From: Malacoplasma iowae
GTDB taxonomy: Bacteria; Bacillota_I; Bacilli_A; Mycoplasmatales; Mycoplasmoidaceae
Direction: 5' to 3'
Assembly: GCF_900660615.1 (NCBI RefSeq)
Contig: NZ_LR215023.1
Span: 1,116,001-1,180,000 of the forward strand
Length of the DNA: 64,000 nt
Position numbers and translations under genes: made by a program. The notes under the pieces are model-generated. The model had not been told where the DNA came from, made no database searches, and was given only the letters and a program-made list of their open reading frames with translations. Shown piece after piece: positions 1 to 9,103 of the stretch (the first letter of the stretch is position 1; the number at the start of each line of letters is the position of its first letter).

Positions 1-356
1 TATACTTTTTCATTCATTTGTGTGGTTGAAATACAAATAGATGATTCGATAACATTGTTTTCATTTACTATAATTCCACCTTCTTCAAAAACTTCTCTAA
101 TTGCTGTTTTTATTGGTTTTTCATTTTCTTCAATAGAACCAGTTATTGGACAAGGATATAAATCAGATCATAATTTTTTTTCTAAAATTTCAGGCATTGG
201 TTGATATCTTATTAAAAAGTAATATTTATCATTAATAATTTTAAACACCAAGCAAGCAACACTATTTATAGATCTTCTTTGAGCATATACAAACCCTTTT
301 TCTGTTTGATATAAACTTAGATGATATGTTGAATAAAGTAATTTATTATTTTTCAT
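1..356 (-). CDS. Nudix hydrolase (3' part outside window)
   Basis: Hydrolyses a nucleoside diphosphate linked to another moiety; the substrate cannot be read from the sequence. A complete Nudix box lies at about residues 73-95: G73, E79, then REVFEEGGI, matching GX5EX7REUXEEXGU. One TGA is read as Trp at residue 63. About 118 residues are inside the window and the C-terminus is cut off by the left edge. The start codon overlaps the last 11 bases of the upstream Sir2 gene, so the two are almost certainly cotranscribed and translationally coupled. With an NAD-consuming Sir2 protein next door, an ADP-ribose or NAD-related substrate is a reasonable inference, but no specificity motif is visible. 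Confidence 0.85.
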
Positions 357-1101
357 TTATTTTATCTTCCAATATCTTCTTTATTTCTTTAAACACTTTA
401 TTCATATCATCATTAATCACTATATCTGAATATTTATCATAACTTGTTTGCTGTTTATTAACAATAATAAGTTTTTCACCTTCAAAGTAATTAATATAAA
501 AAGACGCTGGGTATACAACCAAAGAACTTCCACAAATTATCAAAACATCTGCATTTGATATAGCATTTATTGCTTTACCTACTGTCTTTTCATCTAATGC
601 TTCTTGATACAAAGTAACATCAGGTCTAATTATTCCAGTGCATGAACATAAAGGAACGCTTGGTTTGAATTTTAATATATCTTTTAAACTATATTTTTTA
701 AAACATTTCATACAATGATAAGAAGAAGTTGTACCATGTATTTGAATAACATTTGATGAACCACCATGTTGGTGAAGATCATCAATGTTTTGGGTTACAA
801 CAATTACATTTTTATATTTTTCTAATCAAGCTATAAACTTATGAGTAAAATTAGGTTTTGCATTTGGGTAAACTAAATTATTAAAATAAAATTCATAAAA
901 TAGCTCAGTTTCATGTAAAAGAAAATCATGACTAACAATTGTTTCAGGACTTATTCCTTTGAATTTTTTGTCAAATAAACCATTACTACTTCTAAAATCT
1001 GGTATACCACTTGCTGTGGAAACACCAGCACCACCAAAGAAAACTATATTTTTGTTTTCATAAATTGCATTAGCAATTTTTTGTACTTTTAAATTACTCA
1101 C
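346..1101 (-). CDS. Sir2-family NAD-dependent protein deacylase
   Basis: Removes acyl groups from lysines using NAD+, giving nicotinamide and O-acyl-ADP-ribose. The 251-residue protein has the NAD-binding GAGVSTASGIPDFRS segment (residues 25-38), TQNID (103-107), the catalytic His122 in QIHGT, and a zinc site with Cys130, Cys133, Cys152 and Cys154. IIRPDVTLYQEAL follows in the usual place. The length is normal for a bacterial sirtuin. TGA encodes Trp at position 92. The ATG is preceded by GAGGAG at good spacing. It is the first gene of a two-gene unit with the overlapping Nudix gene. Deacetylase versus other deacylase activity cannot be decided. Confidence 0.92.
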
Positions 1102-1157
1102 AATTACTCCTCATAAAAAACTATTTTATATAAGTAAAAACAATAATTTTAAATTAC

Positions 1158-1185
1158 TTTACATTTTGAATTATATAAATATAAT
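1158..1185 (+). promoter_or_regulatory. Sigma-A type promoter for a small plus-strand RNA
   Basis: A TTTACA -35 box at 1158-1163 and a perfect TATAAT -10 box at 1180-1185 are separated by 16 bases. They point toward the plus strand, where no gene starts. The next element downstream is a terminator hairpin at 1245-1269, so the promoter appears to serve a short RNA. Confidence 0.5.
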
Positions 1186-1191
1186 AATAGT

Positions 1192-1272
1192 GCTCCCAAT
1201 TTATTTTTGTTTTATTTCTTTATTCCGTTCAATTTATGGGGGCTAAAAAGAGGGTTTTACCCTCTTTTTATT
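1192..1272 (+). ncRNA. Candidate small RNA of about 80 nt, class unknown
   Basis: Between the promoter at 1158-1185 and a strong terminator lies a transcript with no reading frame. Its 5' GCUCCC can pair with GGGGGC just before the terminator (one G-U pair), closing a large AU-rich loop that contains UUCCGUUCAAUUUAUGG. A similar segment occurs at 11209-11230. It lacks the conserved SRP helix 8 and is neither tmRNA nor RNase P. Because the flanking genes are on the minus strand, it may instead be a 5' leader of the Sir2 gene read in the opposite sense. Confidence 0.4.
1245..1269. terminator. Bidirectional intrinsic terminator
   Basis: A 10-bp perfect stem (AAAAAGAGGG and CCCTCTTTTT) with a 5-base loop carries T-runs in both directions. 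On the minus strand it ends the tpx/YhcH transcript; on the plus strand it would end the candidate small RNA. Confidence 0.85.
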
Positions 1273-1288
1273 TTCCATAAATTGAAAT

Positions 1289-1753
1289 CTAATAACTTAT
1301 TTTAAAGGTAAGTTTTGTGACTTCATTATCATCATATTTTAAATCAGTTAGATGAATTTCATCTTCCATAAAAATAGCAATATCATTTTTTGATAACAAA
1401 AAGTATTTAGCATAATCTGCAACACCTGTATACTCACAAGAATTAGTTTCTATCAATTCTGTTTTATTAGAATATGGTACATCGTTGTTATATGGATAAA
1501 AACCAATTGTTTCATTCCCTTCCAAAACAACATATAAAGTAATAGTCTTATTAAAACTTTTAAAAGTAAGATTCTCTATGTCTTGTCCAACAGATGTAGT
1601 TCTTTTAACATAAATATCTTTATTTTGACCAATTTGAGTTTCAGGTCTGTTAAATTCTGAAAACCCAACACTTGTCAATAAATTAATTAAGTAATCCAAT
1701 AAACTATTTATTCCTTTATATTGTTTTAAATTTGCTATAGTTGTTAAAATCAT
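1289..1753 (-). CDS. YhcH/YjgK/YiaL-family protein (probable)
   Basis: A 154-residue cytosolic protein. The C-terminal half, with NDIAIFMEDEIHLTDL followed by a VTKLTFKI ending, resembles the small cupin-like YhcH/YjgK/YiaL (EbgC) family, where a similar acidic/His segment precedes a final beta strand ending in Lys. That family is linked to sugar or sialic-acid metabolism but its chemistry is poorly defined. I chose the ATG at 1753, which has GGTGGA 4-5 bases upstream; a TTG at 1765 is an alternative start that would overlap tpx. It begins 1 base after the tpx stop, so the two genes are coupled. The family assignment comes from pattern memory only and is moderate. Confidence 0.55.
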   Translation of the reverse strand: MILTTIANLKQYKGINSLLDYLINLLTSVGFSEFNRPETQIGQNKDIYVKRTTSVGQDIENLTFKSFNKTITLYVVLEGNETIGFYPYNNDVPYSNKTELIETNSCEYTGVADYAKYFLLSKNDIAIFMEDEIHLTDLKYDDNEVTKLTFKISY

Positions 1754-1754
1754 T

Positions 1755-2252
1755 TTATCCACCAATTTTTTTTATTTCTTTTTTGATTTCTTCAAAATCT
1801 AATGATTCACCAATCTTTTTAGATCTTTGCAAATAAGTAACTTTATTATCTTTATCAACAATAAAAAATGCTCTATATATTAAATTAAAATACTTAATGT
1901 GTAACCCACAATTTTTTGCAAAATTATGAGTTTTATAATCTGATAATAAAAAAACGTTTTCATAGCTTTCATTATTGCATCATCTTTTAAATGCAAAAGG
2001 CAAATCCATACTTACATTTATTAATACAACATTATCTAATTTAGAAACCATTTTCATTAATTCTTTTGTTTGTAAGTCACAAACACCTGTATCAATTGAC
2101 GGGAAAGTGGAAAACAATTTAATCTTGCCTTCAAAATCACTTAAAGATAAATCATTAAGAGTAAAATCACTCAAAGAAAAATCTTTTAATGTATCGCCCT
2201 CTTTTAATAAAACATTTTCAAACTCAAGAATTTCTTTTTTTATATCTCTCAT
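1755..2252 (-). CDS. tpx: Thiol peroxidase, Tpx type (atypical 2-Cys peroxiredoxin)
   Basis: Reduces H2O2 and organic peroxides in the cytosol using thioredoxin. The 165-residue protein has the peroxidatic Cys58 in FPSIDTGVCDLQT and a second Cys92, 34 residues later, which is the spacing of the Tpx disulfide pair. The N-terminus is unusual: TLKDFSLSDFTLNDLSLSDF is repetitive, with two similar L-S-D-F units. TGA is read as Trp just before Cys92. It is transcribed divergently from ispH across a 180-base AT-rich gap. A peroxidase fits an organism that probably makes H2O2 through GlpO (35.2-36.3 kb). Confidence 0.93.
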
Positions 2253-2431
2253 GTTCCATCCCCCTTTTTTAACTTAATAAGTTGATTATATATTATTTAA
2301 TATATTACTAATATTATTAAAAATTAAATTTTAAGAGATTGAGAAAAATATATTAAATTATTTAAACATCATAATAATATAATCTAATAACTAATATTGA
2401 TTAATAATAAGTTTACAAATAAGGAGTTGAA

Positions 2432-3328
2432 ATGAAATTTACAAAAATTACACCAAGGGGTTTATGTCAAGGTGTTGTTGACGCTTGAGTTGTATGTAAA
2501 AAAATTTCACACCAATTCCCAAACAAAAAAAAGTATTTAATAGGATGACTTGTACACAATGAACATATGATTAATGATCTTTCAAAAATGGGCATAATAA
2601 CTTTAGGAGATAGAAATACAGACAGAAAAAAAATTATAGATCAAATTGATGATTCAGATAACCCAATAGTAATCTTTTCAGCTCATGGAACAGACAAATC
2701 AATAATAGAGTTAGCAAAACAAAAGGGGTTTATAGTTTATGATACTACCTGCTCTTATGTTACAAAAACACACAACATAATTATTGAAAAAATTAATGAA
2801 GGTAAAAAAATTCTTTTTATAGGTGTTAATAAACATCCAGAAACAGTTGCAATATTATCATTAAACCAAAACATATTTTTATTAGAAACTCCAGATGATA
2901 TAAAAAATATTCCTTTTAATAAAAATGATGAAATTTTTGTTACAAACCAAACAACAATATCAATTCTTGATTTTTATGACATAGTTAAAGAACTAAAAAA
3001 TAAATTTACCAATATAGAATTTAAAAATGATATATGTAATGCCACACTTGATAGACAGCAAGCTGTTATTAACATGGATAAAACAATTGATCTATTATTG
3101 GTTGTTGGTGATATTAATTCTAATAATTCAAAAAAACTTGTAACAATTGCAAAGTCAATGGGGGTTGAATCGTATCTAGTATCTGATTTAAAATCAATAA
3201 ATAACAAATGATTTAATTCAAAAAAACATGTAGCAATAACTTCTGGGTGCTCAACACCAACTTGGGTTACAACAGAAATAATAAAACATCTTGATAAATA
3301 CTTTGAAAAGGTAAAAAATAATGAATAA
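2432..3328 (+). CDS. ispH: 4-hydroxy-3-methylbut-2-enyl diphosphate reductase
   Basis: Last step of the MEP isoprenoid pathway: reductive dehydroxylation of HMBPP to IPP and DMAPP by a [4Fe-4S] enzyme. The 298-residue protein keeps the three cluster cysteines (Cys12 in GLCQGV, Cys106 in DTTCSYV, Cys201 in NDICNATLDRQ) and the substrate histidines His41, His84 and His134. The C-terminal SGCSTP segment matches the family's SGxSxP. AAGGAG lies 6 bases before the ATG. It opens the only sizeable plus-strand operon in the window and overlaps lspA by 8 bases. Other MEP genes are not in the window. Many mycoplasmas lack this pathway. Confidence 0.93.
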
Positions 3329-3992
3329 AAAAACTAATCTAAAATTTAAACTAACTATAAATAAATATAGAGATAAGATAGTAAAACAGTTAATATCTAT
3401 TTACAAAACAAAAATATGAATAAGAAAACTTGCAATTTTTTTAGGAATAAGTTTTTTAGTTTTTTTATCATCATTTTTAATAAGAGATGCAATTCTTCAA
3501 AAAACATCTGCTTATGGTAGTTTCATTCCTGGATTTATTGATATAAAAGTAGTCGGAAATAATGGTGTAGCATTCAGCGCTTTTGAAAATGCATCTGTTT
3601 CTTTTGTTTATTTTATTCAAATTTTGCCAATTATAATTTCAATGTTTTTTTTGGTATTTACTAAATCTGCTTGATTTGATGTTGGTTTTTCTATGATTAT
3701 AACTGGCGGAATGTCTAATGTAATAGATAGATCAATTGTTGATGTATATACACATAATATAGTACCAACAGAACAAACCATTAATGCTGTTGTTGATTAT
3801 TTTTCTTTTAGTTTCATAAGTGGTTCAGCAATTTTTAATATGCCTGATGTTTATGTTCTTGCGGGTGTAATAATTGTATTAATTAAATTAATTGTTCAAA
3901 CAATTATAGATTATTTACACTATGATAAAGAAAATAGCGAAAATAAAACATATGAAAACAATAAAGAAAAGATAATAGAAGAAAGAAGATAA
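3321..3992 (+). CDS. lspA: Lipoprotein signal peptidase (signal peptidase II)
   Basis: Membrane aspartyl protease that cleaves prolipoprotein signal peptides before the lipid-modified cysteine. The conserved blocks are NNGVAFS, GGMSNVIDR (catalytic Asp136) and VVDYFSF (catalytic Asp159), followed by a final transmembrane helix. At 223 residues it is longer than the usual 150-170 because of a basic extension of about 30 residues at the N-terminus and a charged C-terminal tail. The ATG lies inside the end of ispH with AAAGG upstream. Trp is encoded by TGA at two sites. Its presence implies that lipoproteins are made, as is usual in mollicutes. Confidence 0.92.
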
Positions 3993-4000
3993 ATTTAATT

Positions 4001-4906
4001 ATGAGACTAGATTTATATTTAAGTCAAACAAATAATATATCAAGAAAAGAATCTCAATCACTAATTAATAGTGGTTGTGTTTTTGTTAATGGAAAACAAA
4101 TAACAAAAAACAACTTTCAAGTTTCAGAGCAAAGCAATGTTATAGTAGATAAAGAAAAGTTTATTGAACTTTCAAACAACAAAAAAGAATACAAAATAAA
4201 AGATGAATTAAAATCTTGGGATTATAAAATAGATGTTGTTTTTGAAGATGAATATTTAATGATTGTTAACAAATCTAGTGGGATAATAGTTCATCCAACA
4301 TCATATGGTGAAGATAATACATTAGCTAATGCAATCAAATTTTATTTTGAAAAAAATAAAATTAAAAATGAGTTTAATGATTTAAGAAATGGTATTGTAC
4401 ACAGACTAGACAAAGATACTTCTGGTCTAATTATTGTTGCAAAAAATAAAAATACAGAATCATTACTTAAAGAAATGTTTGTTACCAATTCAATACATAG
4501 ATATTACTTAGCTTTAATTAATGGACATTTAGATTCGAAAAAAATTGAAGTTCAAGCCCCACTAAAAAGAATAAAAAACACAAATAAAAGAGAAGTGTCA
4601 ACAGATTATGACGCTGAAGATGCAATAACAATTTTTTATAAATTAGAAGATTTTAAAAATATATCTTTGGTTAGATGTGAATTAAAAACAGGAAAAACTC
4701 ACCAAATAAGAGTTCATGCTAAATACATTAAACACAACATTGTTAATGATCCTGTTTATGGAAGTAATAAAAAAACAACAAGTTATGGACAATATCTTGT
4801 TGCTGATCAAATAAACTTTATACATCCTATAACAAAAAAACATATAGAAGTTAAAATAGATATGCCAAAAGAATTCACTGAATATATAAGAAAGTATGGA
4901 AAATAA
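4001..4906 (+). CDS. rluD: RluA/RluD-family 23S rRNA pseudouridine synthase
   Basis: Isomerises specific uridines in 23S rRNA to pseudouridine. An N-terminal S4 RNA-binding domain (about residues 1-60, with RLDLYLSQT and GCVFVNGKQITK) is followed by the catalytic domain with HRLDKDTSG at 134-142 (catalytic Asp137) and the family's KTGKTHQIRVH motif near the C-terminus. The 301-residue length is typical. It lies 8 bases after lspA, the common lspA-rluD pairing in low-GC Gram-positives. RluD is the most likely family member, but RluA-type specificity is hard to separate without an alignment. Confidence 0.9.
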   Translation: MRLDLYLSQTNNISRKESQSLINSGCVFVNGKQITKNNFQVSEQSNVIVDKEKFIELSNNKKEYKIKDELKSWDYKIDVVFEDEYLMIVNKSSGIIVHPTSYGEDNTLANAIKFYFEKNKIKNEFNDLRNGIVHRLDKDTSGLIIVAKNKNTESLLKEMFVTNSIHRYYLALINGHLDSKKIEVQAPLKRIKNTNKREVSTDYDAEDAITIFYKLEDFKNISLVRCELKTGKTHQIRVHAKYIKHNIVNDPVYGSNKKTTSYGQYLVADQINFIHPITKKHIEVKIDMPKEFTEYIRKYGK

Positions 4907-4908
4907 AT

Positions 4909-5475
4909 ATGAAATTATTAATAGATGGCAGTTTAAATTATTTAGAACTTTTGTTAATAGATATTAATAATAAAATTGTTAGTACATTTTTTATTATGCA
5001 AAACAAAAATTTAACAGACATATTAGTTGATTCAGTAGATCAATTTTTGCAAAAAAATATGATTACAAAAAATATGATTAGTGAATTGTTAATAATTAAT
5101 GGTCCTGGTTCTTTTACTTCAATTAAACTTGTGTCCATTTTTGCAAATACTTGGAAACAATTTTTTCCAACTGTTGTATTAAAACAGTTAAATACTTGCT
5201 TATGAAATTCAGCACCTAAAAAAACAATAAATATTTTGGATGCTAAATCTAATTTTTATTACGTGAATATTAATTTTGATTCAACAAACAAAAATAAAAA
5301 ACATATAGTTAATCTTATTTCAAAAGACAAATTAAAATTATCTTTATATTCTGAAAAACTTTTAGTAAATTTTATTAAGGATATACAAAACCCTATTTTT
5401 AAATGAGAATTTAATAAAGATAATTTTATAAATGTTGATAGGATAATTCCAAATTATGTTAAACCTGCTGTGTAA
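4909..5475 (+). CDS. tsaB: tRNA threonylcarbamoyladenosine protein TsaB
   Basis: Scaffold partner of TsaD in making t6A37 of ANN-decoding tRNAs. The 188-residue ASKHA-fold protein keeps the family signature INGPGSFTSIKL (about residues 64-75; usual form GPGSFTGLR). The N-terminal strand MKLLIDGSLNYLEL replaces the usual ILAIDTS, so it is divergent, as mollicute TsaB proteins are. Two bases separate it from rluD, and its last 20 bases overlap rimI. Trp is TGA at two places. Confidence 0.82.
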
Positions 5476-5902
5476 GTGATCAATTGATGTAAATGATAAA
5501 GAATTGAAATTAATTTCAGAAATGGAAAACGATTATTTTAATTTGAATTCTTATTCATATGAAGAACTTTGTTATTTTAAAAATAATGAAAATTATAATT
5601 TAGTTTGTCTTTATCAAAAAAATGAGTTTGTTGGTTATGCAATTTTATTTATTACAGAAAGTGAAATAGAAATATATAAAATAGCAACAAAAAAAGAACA
5701 CAGAAATAAAGGATTTGGTACATATTTGATAAATCAAATAAAATTAAAATATTCAAAATTAAAGATTTTTATTGAAGTTAATCAAAATAATAATGCATAT
5801 TTTTTTTATTTAAAAAATGGTTTTGTTAAATACAAAACGAGGAAAAATTATTATCATGATGGTAGTGATGCTTTTTTAATGTTATTTAATCCAATTCTTT
5901 AA
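5456..5902 (+). CDS. rimI: GNAT acetyltransferase, RimI-like
   Basis: Probable N-alpha-acetyltransferase of the ribosomal-protein-alanine type. The acetyl-CoA loop is HRNKGFGTYLI (residues 82-92), preceded by the IEIYKIATKKEHR strand and followed by the FIEVNQNNNAYFFYLKNGFVKYKTRKNYY block typical of RimI. I chose the ATG at 5456, inside tsaB, because the frame stays open through a TGA (Trp) and AGGA lies 10 bases upstream; this gives 148 residues, the usual RimI size. The gene overlaps the convergent phosphodiesterase gene by 17 bases at its 3' end. The tsaB-rimI order is common in Firmicutes. Confidence 0.82.
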
Positions 5903-6362
5903 TCACACAATCAATTATTTTTTTATTTTCTATTATTAACTCAGCATATGTTTTAGTTCTACTATGATTTCTAGGTAAATAAAGTGATCCTGGATTAATG
6001 CATAAAACATTAGAAATTAATTCACAATATTCAATATGAGTGTGACCACTTATTATGACATCAACATTTTTGTCACTATAGTGGTCAACCATTTTTTTAT
6101 ATCTATTACTATAGTCAAAAAAACTATCAAAATATTCTCCATGAAGCAAAACAAATTTTATTCCATCAATTTCAAAAAATAATTCTTTTTCACCCTCAAA
6201 ATCATTGTTGCCAGCAACAACATAATCAACATATTTTTTAATTTCTGAATAACCAACACAAAAGTCACCAGCATGAATGACATAATCATATTTATTGTTA
6301 TTAATAACTTTAGTTAAATTAGAAATATTACCATGTGTATCTGAAACTATAAGTATTTTCAT
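5886..6362 (-). CDS. YfcE-type metallophosphodiesterase
   Basis: Small metal-dependent phosphoesterase of 158 residues. All calcineurin-like motifs are in order: D8-T-H10 near the N-terminus, GDF, GNNDFE, HGE, and GHTHIE near the C-terminus. Family members such as YfcE and MJ0936 are Mn2+-dependent phosphodiesterases tested on artificial substrates; the natural substrate is unknown. GGGG lies before the ATG. The gene converges on rimI with a 17-base overlap. In many Firmicutes the homologue sits beside rdgB, which is here 5.4 kb away. Confidence 0.88.
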   Translation of the reverse strand: MKILIVSDTHGNISNLTKVINNNKYDYVIHAGDFCVGYSEIKKYVDYVVAGNNDFEGEKELFFEIDGIKFVLLHGEYFDSFFDYSNRYKKMVDHYSDKNVDVIISGHTHIEYCELISNVLCINPGSLYLPRNHSRTKTYAELIIENKKIIDCVIKELD

Positions 6363-6386
6363 AAAACCCCTTATAAAAATAAAAAA

Positions 6387-6407
6387 AATCTATCAATTTG
6401 ATAGATT
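6387..6407 (-). terminator. Intrinsic terminator downstream of the exonuclease-like gene
   Basis: Near-perfect stem AATCTATCAA/TTGATAGATT followed on the minus strand by eight T. It separates the exonuclease-like gene (6429-6962) from the phosphodiesterase gene. Confidence 0.8.
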
Positions 6408-6428
6408 ATATAAAAATAAAAGACTTTA

Positions 6429-6962
6429 TTATATAATAAATGATTTTAGTCTGAATCAAATTTTTTCTAAAACCATAGTTGTGTAAGGAGCGCCTAACAA
6501 TCTTTCTTCGTCGTATTTCACACCTAATTTAGTTGCTAGTTCCTCTAAAGATATGTCGTCATCAAAACCAATGATTTGTTTAGCCAATTTTAATGCATCT
6601 ATTTCTGATAATTCTAAATTGTAACCATGTTGGTTATAAATTTTTTCTAGTAATGGATATGCAAAGTTGTCGCCATTAAAAGTAAATAAAATTGCATCTT
6701 GGAAAATAAAAGCTATATTCTCAAGAGCTGACATTTTGTCAATCCCTTCACTTTCAATTTTTTTATTAGTTATTCTATATTTTCTAATAATTCTTCCATT
6801 TAATTTTTTATCTGTAGCGATGAAAAAATTGTGTTTAGATTCCATTTCATTATTAACATAAACCCTAGCAGCAAAATAAAGAATTTCAGAATCCATTCCC
6901 TCTTCAGTGGTTTTGATATCAAATATCACAACTTTACGGTCTTTAAATAAATCCTTTAACAT
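6429..6962 (-). CDS. Exonuclease-like (DEDD fold) protein, probably catalytically dead
   Basis: A 177-residue protein that reads like a DnaQ/PolC-type 3'-5' exonuclease domain with its active site eroded. VVIFDIKTTEEG (residues 11-22) matches VVFDFETTG, but the metal-binding Glu is Lys17. ILFTFNGDNFAYPLL matches the second Asp motif and DALKLAK the third strand. The final HxxxxD motif is replaced by LLGAPYTTMV. The frame runs through a TGA to end in WFRLKSFII. AGGAGGG before the ATG is strong and the frame is intact, so the protein is probably made and may bind nucleic acid or partners rather than cut. Function unknown. Confidence 0.5.
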
Positions 6963-7249
6963 TTCTGACCCTCCTAATCATCGGTTAGAAATCAATATAT
7001 CTTATATATTTTACAATATTTAATTATAATTTGTAAAAAAATAACCATAAATAGTTATTATATTATAAAAAATTGTTTTGAAAAAGTAAAATTACTATTT
7101 ATTTAGTTATTATATTTTTTCTTTTAATTTATTAAAAGACTTAATTTTTTTTATATTTTATTTTGATATTAATTAACGAATTAAAACAAAATAAATATCA
7201 TTAACAAGAATAAATAACTTTTTTAAAAATTTAAAAAACTTAAAAATAA
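6963..7249. other. AT-rich gap with no gene
   Basis: About 290 bases between the exonuclease-like gene (start 6962) and the uvrC terminator. It must hold the promoter of the exonuclease-like gene, but no convincing -35/-10 pair stands out, and there is no reading frame or hairpin of note. Confidence 0.6.
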
Positions 7250-7278
7250 AAACACAAACTCTTTTACAGTTTGTGTTT
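7250..7278 (-). terminator. Intrinsic terminator of uvrC
   Basis: 11-bp perfect stem AAACACAAACT/AGTTTGTGTTT with a 7-base loop, followed by T-rich sequence on the minus strand, 34 bases beyond the uvrC stop. Confidence 0.85.
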
Positions 7279-7311
7279 AAATAAATTAAAGTTTTTATTA
7301 ATAAACTAGAA

Positions 7312-9099
7312 CTATTTATCTTTTAATTTTTTTATTTCTATCGCAAGATCTCTTGGTACAATTTGAGACAATTCTTCGATGTCAGCATTCAAAATATTAT
7401 CTAAGGTTTGATATTTAGAAATTAATTTATCAATTCTTTTTTTGCCTAATTTTTTTACTGAATAAAGAGAATTTGTAAATAATGATTTGCTTCTTCTATC
7501 CCTATGAAAACTTATGGCGAATCTATGAACTTCATCTTGCATATTTAGAAGAAAGAAATATAAATTACTTTTTTTATCCAAAGGTATTTCTGTAAAATCT
7601 CATTTGACAATTTTGTCAGTTTTATGTTTATCATTTTTTGCAAGTCCAATTACTGGAACTACTTTATCTAAATTAAGTTTACTTAATGATTCAAGAGCTG
7701 CTTTTACTTGAATGTGTCCTCCATCTACAATAATTAAATTTGGAAGTGATTCTTTTTTTTGTAACACACTACTATATCTTCGATAAATAACTTCTTTCAT
7801 ATACTCATAATCTGATGATGCTTCTTTATTTTTGATAATGTATTTACGATATAATTTTTTATTTTTAGCACCGTTTTCATAAACAATCATTGCAGAAACT
7901 TTATCATCATTAAAAAAGTTAGAGTTATCAAAAACTTCTATTAAATAAGAATCATCTATACCAATTAAATCTTCAAGTTCAGACAAAGAATTTCACTCAC
8001 GTTCATAATCAGAAACAACTTTTAAAAATTTATTTTTAATAAGCAACTGTGCATTTTCAACTGCTGTCAAAAGCATTTCTTTTTTAGATCCTTGAATGGG
8101 ATTTATAAAGTTTATATTTAAAGAATCAGAAAGTTTTTTTAATGACATATTAGAAATAGAAATATATACATTTTTAGGTTTTTCTATAACTATATTTTTG
8201 TAATAATCAAAAACTAGTGTTTCAACTATTTCTTCTACTTCTTCATAAAAAACAGTTGTAATATCATATTTACTTAACAAATTTCCATTGACATATTTAA
8301 AAATAACTAAAGATATTATATTTTCTTTTATTGAAAAACCTATGATGTCCTCATTATTATTTTTAGAAAAAACTATATCTTGTTTTTCAGAAAAAGCTTT
8401 TAAATTCTTTCTTAAATCAAGATATTTTTGAGATTCTTCAAACATAAGTTTTGATGCAAAATATTTTTCTTTTTCTTCCAAACTTTTATCTATATCTTTA
8501 TATTTTCCACTAAAAAAATCATTAATTTTTTTTAAGTGTGGTTCATAATCTTCTTTAGTTATTTTATTTATACATGGGCCAAGGCATAACCCTATATCAT
8601 AGTAAATACATTTAGTTTTAGGAAGTGTTTTACATTTCCTTAATGGAAACATTCTATTTATAAAATTATATAACTCATACTTTTTCATAGTAGGAGTAGC
8701 AAAGGGACCATAATATGTACCTTTTATTTTCTTTTTATTGTCATGACTATACAGTATTCTAGGATGTTCTTCTTTGGTTACAACTATATATGGAAAACTA
8801 TTAGATTCTCTAAGCAATATGTTGTATTTAGGTTTGTATTTTGCAATTAAATTATTTTCTAATAACAAAGATTCATTTTCATTATTAACAACAACAAAGT
8901 CAACGTCACATATTTCTTTAACTAACTTTGAAGTTTTTATATCAACTCTATTATTGAAATATTGTTTAGTTCTATTAGATAAATTTTTTGCTTTTCCAAC
9001 ATATATAACTACACCATTTTTATCTTTTCATAAATAACATCCTGGTTTTTTTGGCGCATTAATTAATTTGTTTTTTATGTAGTCATTATTGTATTTCAT
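7312..9099 (-). CDS. uvrC: Excinuclease ABC subunit C
   Basis: Makes both incisions around bulky DNA lesions in nucleotide excision repair, recruited by UvrB. The 595-residue protein has an N-terminal GIY-YIG domain (APKKPGCYLW...GVVIYVGKAKNL...RTKQYF), a cysteine cluster with CKTLPKTKC and CLGPC, a UvrB-binding coiled coil near 200, the RNase H-like endonuclease domain (IVDGGHIQVKAAL, GLAKNDKHK, EVHRFAISFHRDRR), and a C-terminal HhH region (LGKKRIDKLISKY...IVPRDLAIEIKK). TGA-encoded Trp at several sites. No ribosome site precedes the ATG; it starts 4 bases after the upstream gene's stop, so translation is probably coupled. Confidence 0.95.
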
Positions 9100-9103
9100 G
9101 TTA

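Noticed and set aside
22-204. Plus-strand reading frame opposite the Nudix gene
   Set aside because: It is a shadow of the minus-strand Nudix gene, with no ribosome site and no sensible composition.
1192-1272. Identification of the small RNA as SRP (4.5S) RNA
   Set aside because: The conserved helix-8 sequences (GGTCAGG...GGAAGGAAGCAGCC-like) are absent.
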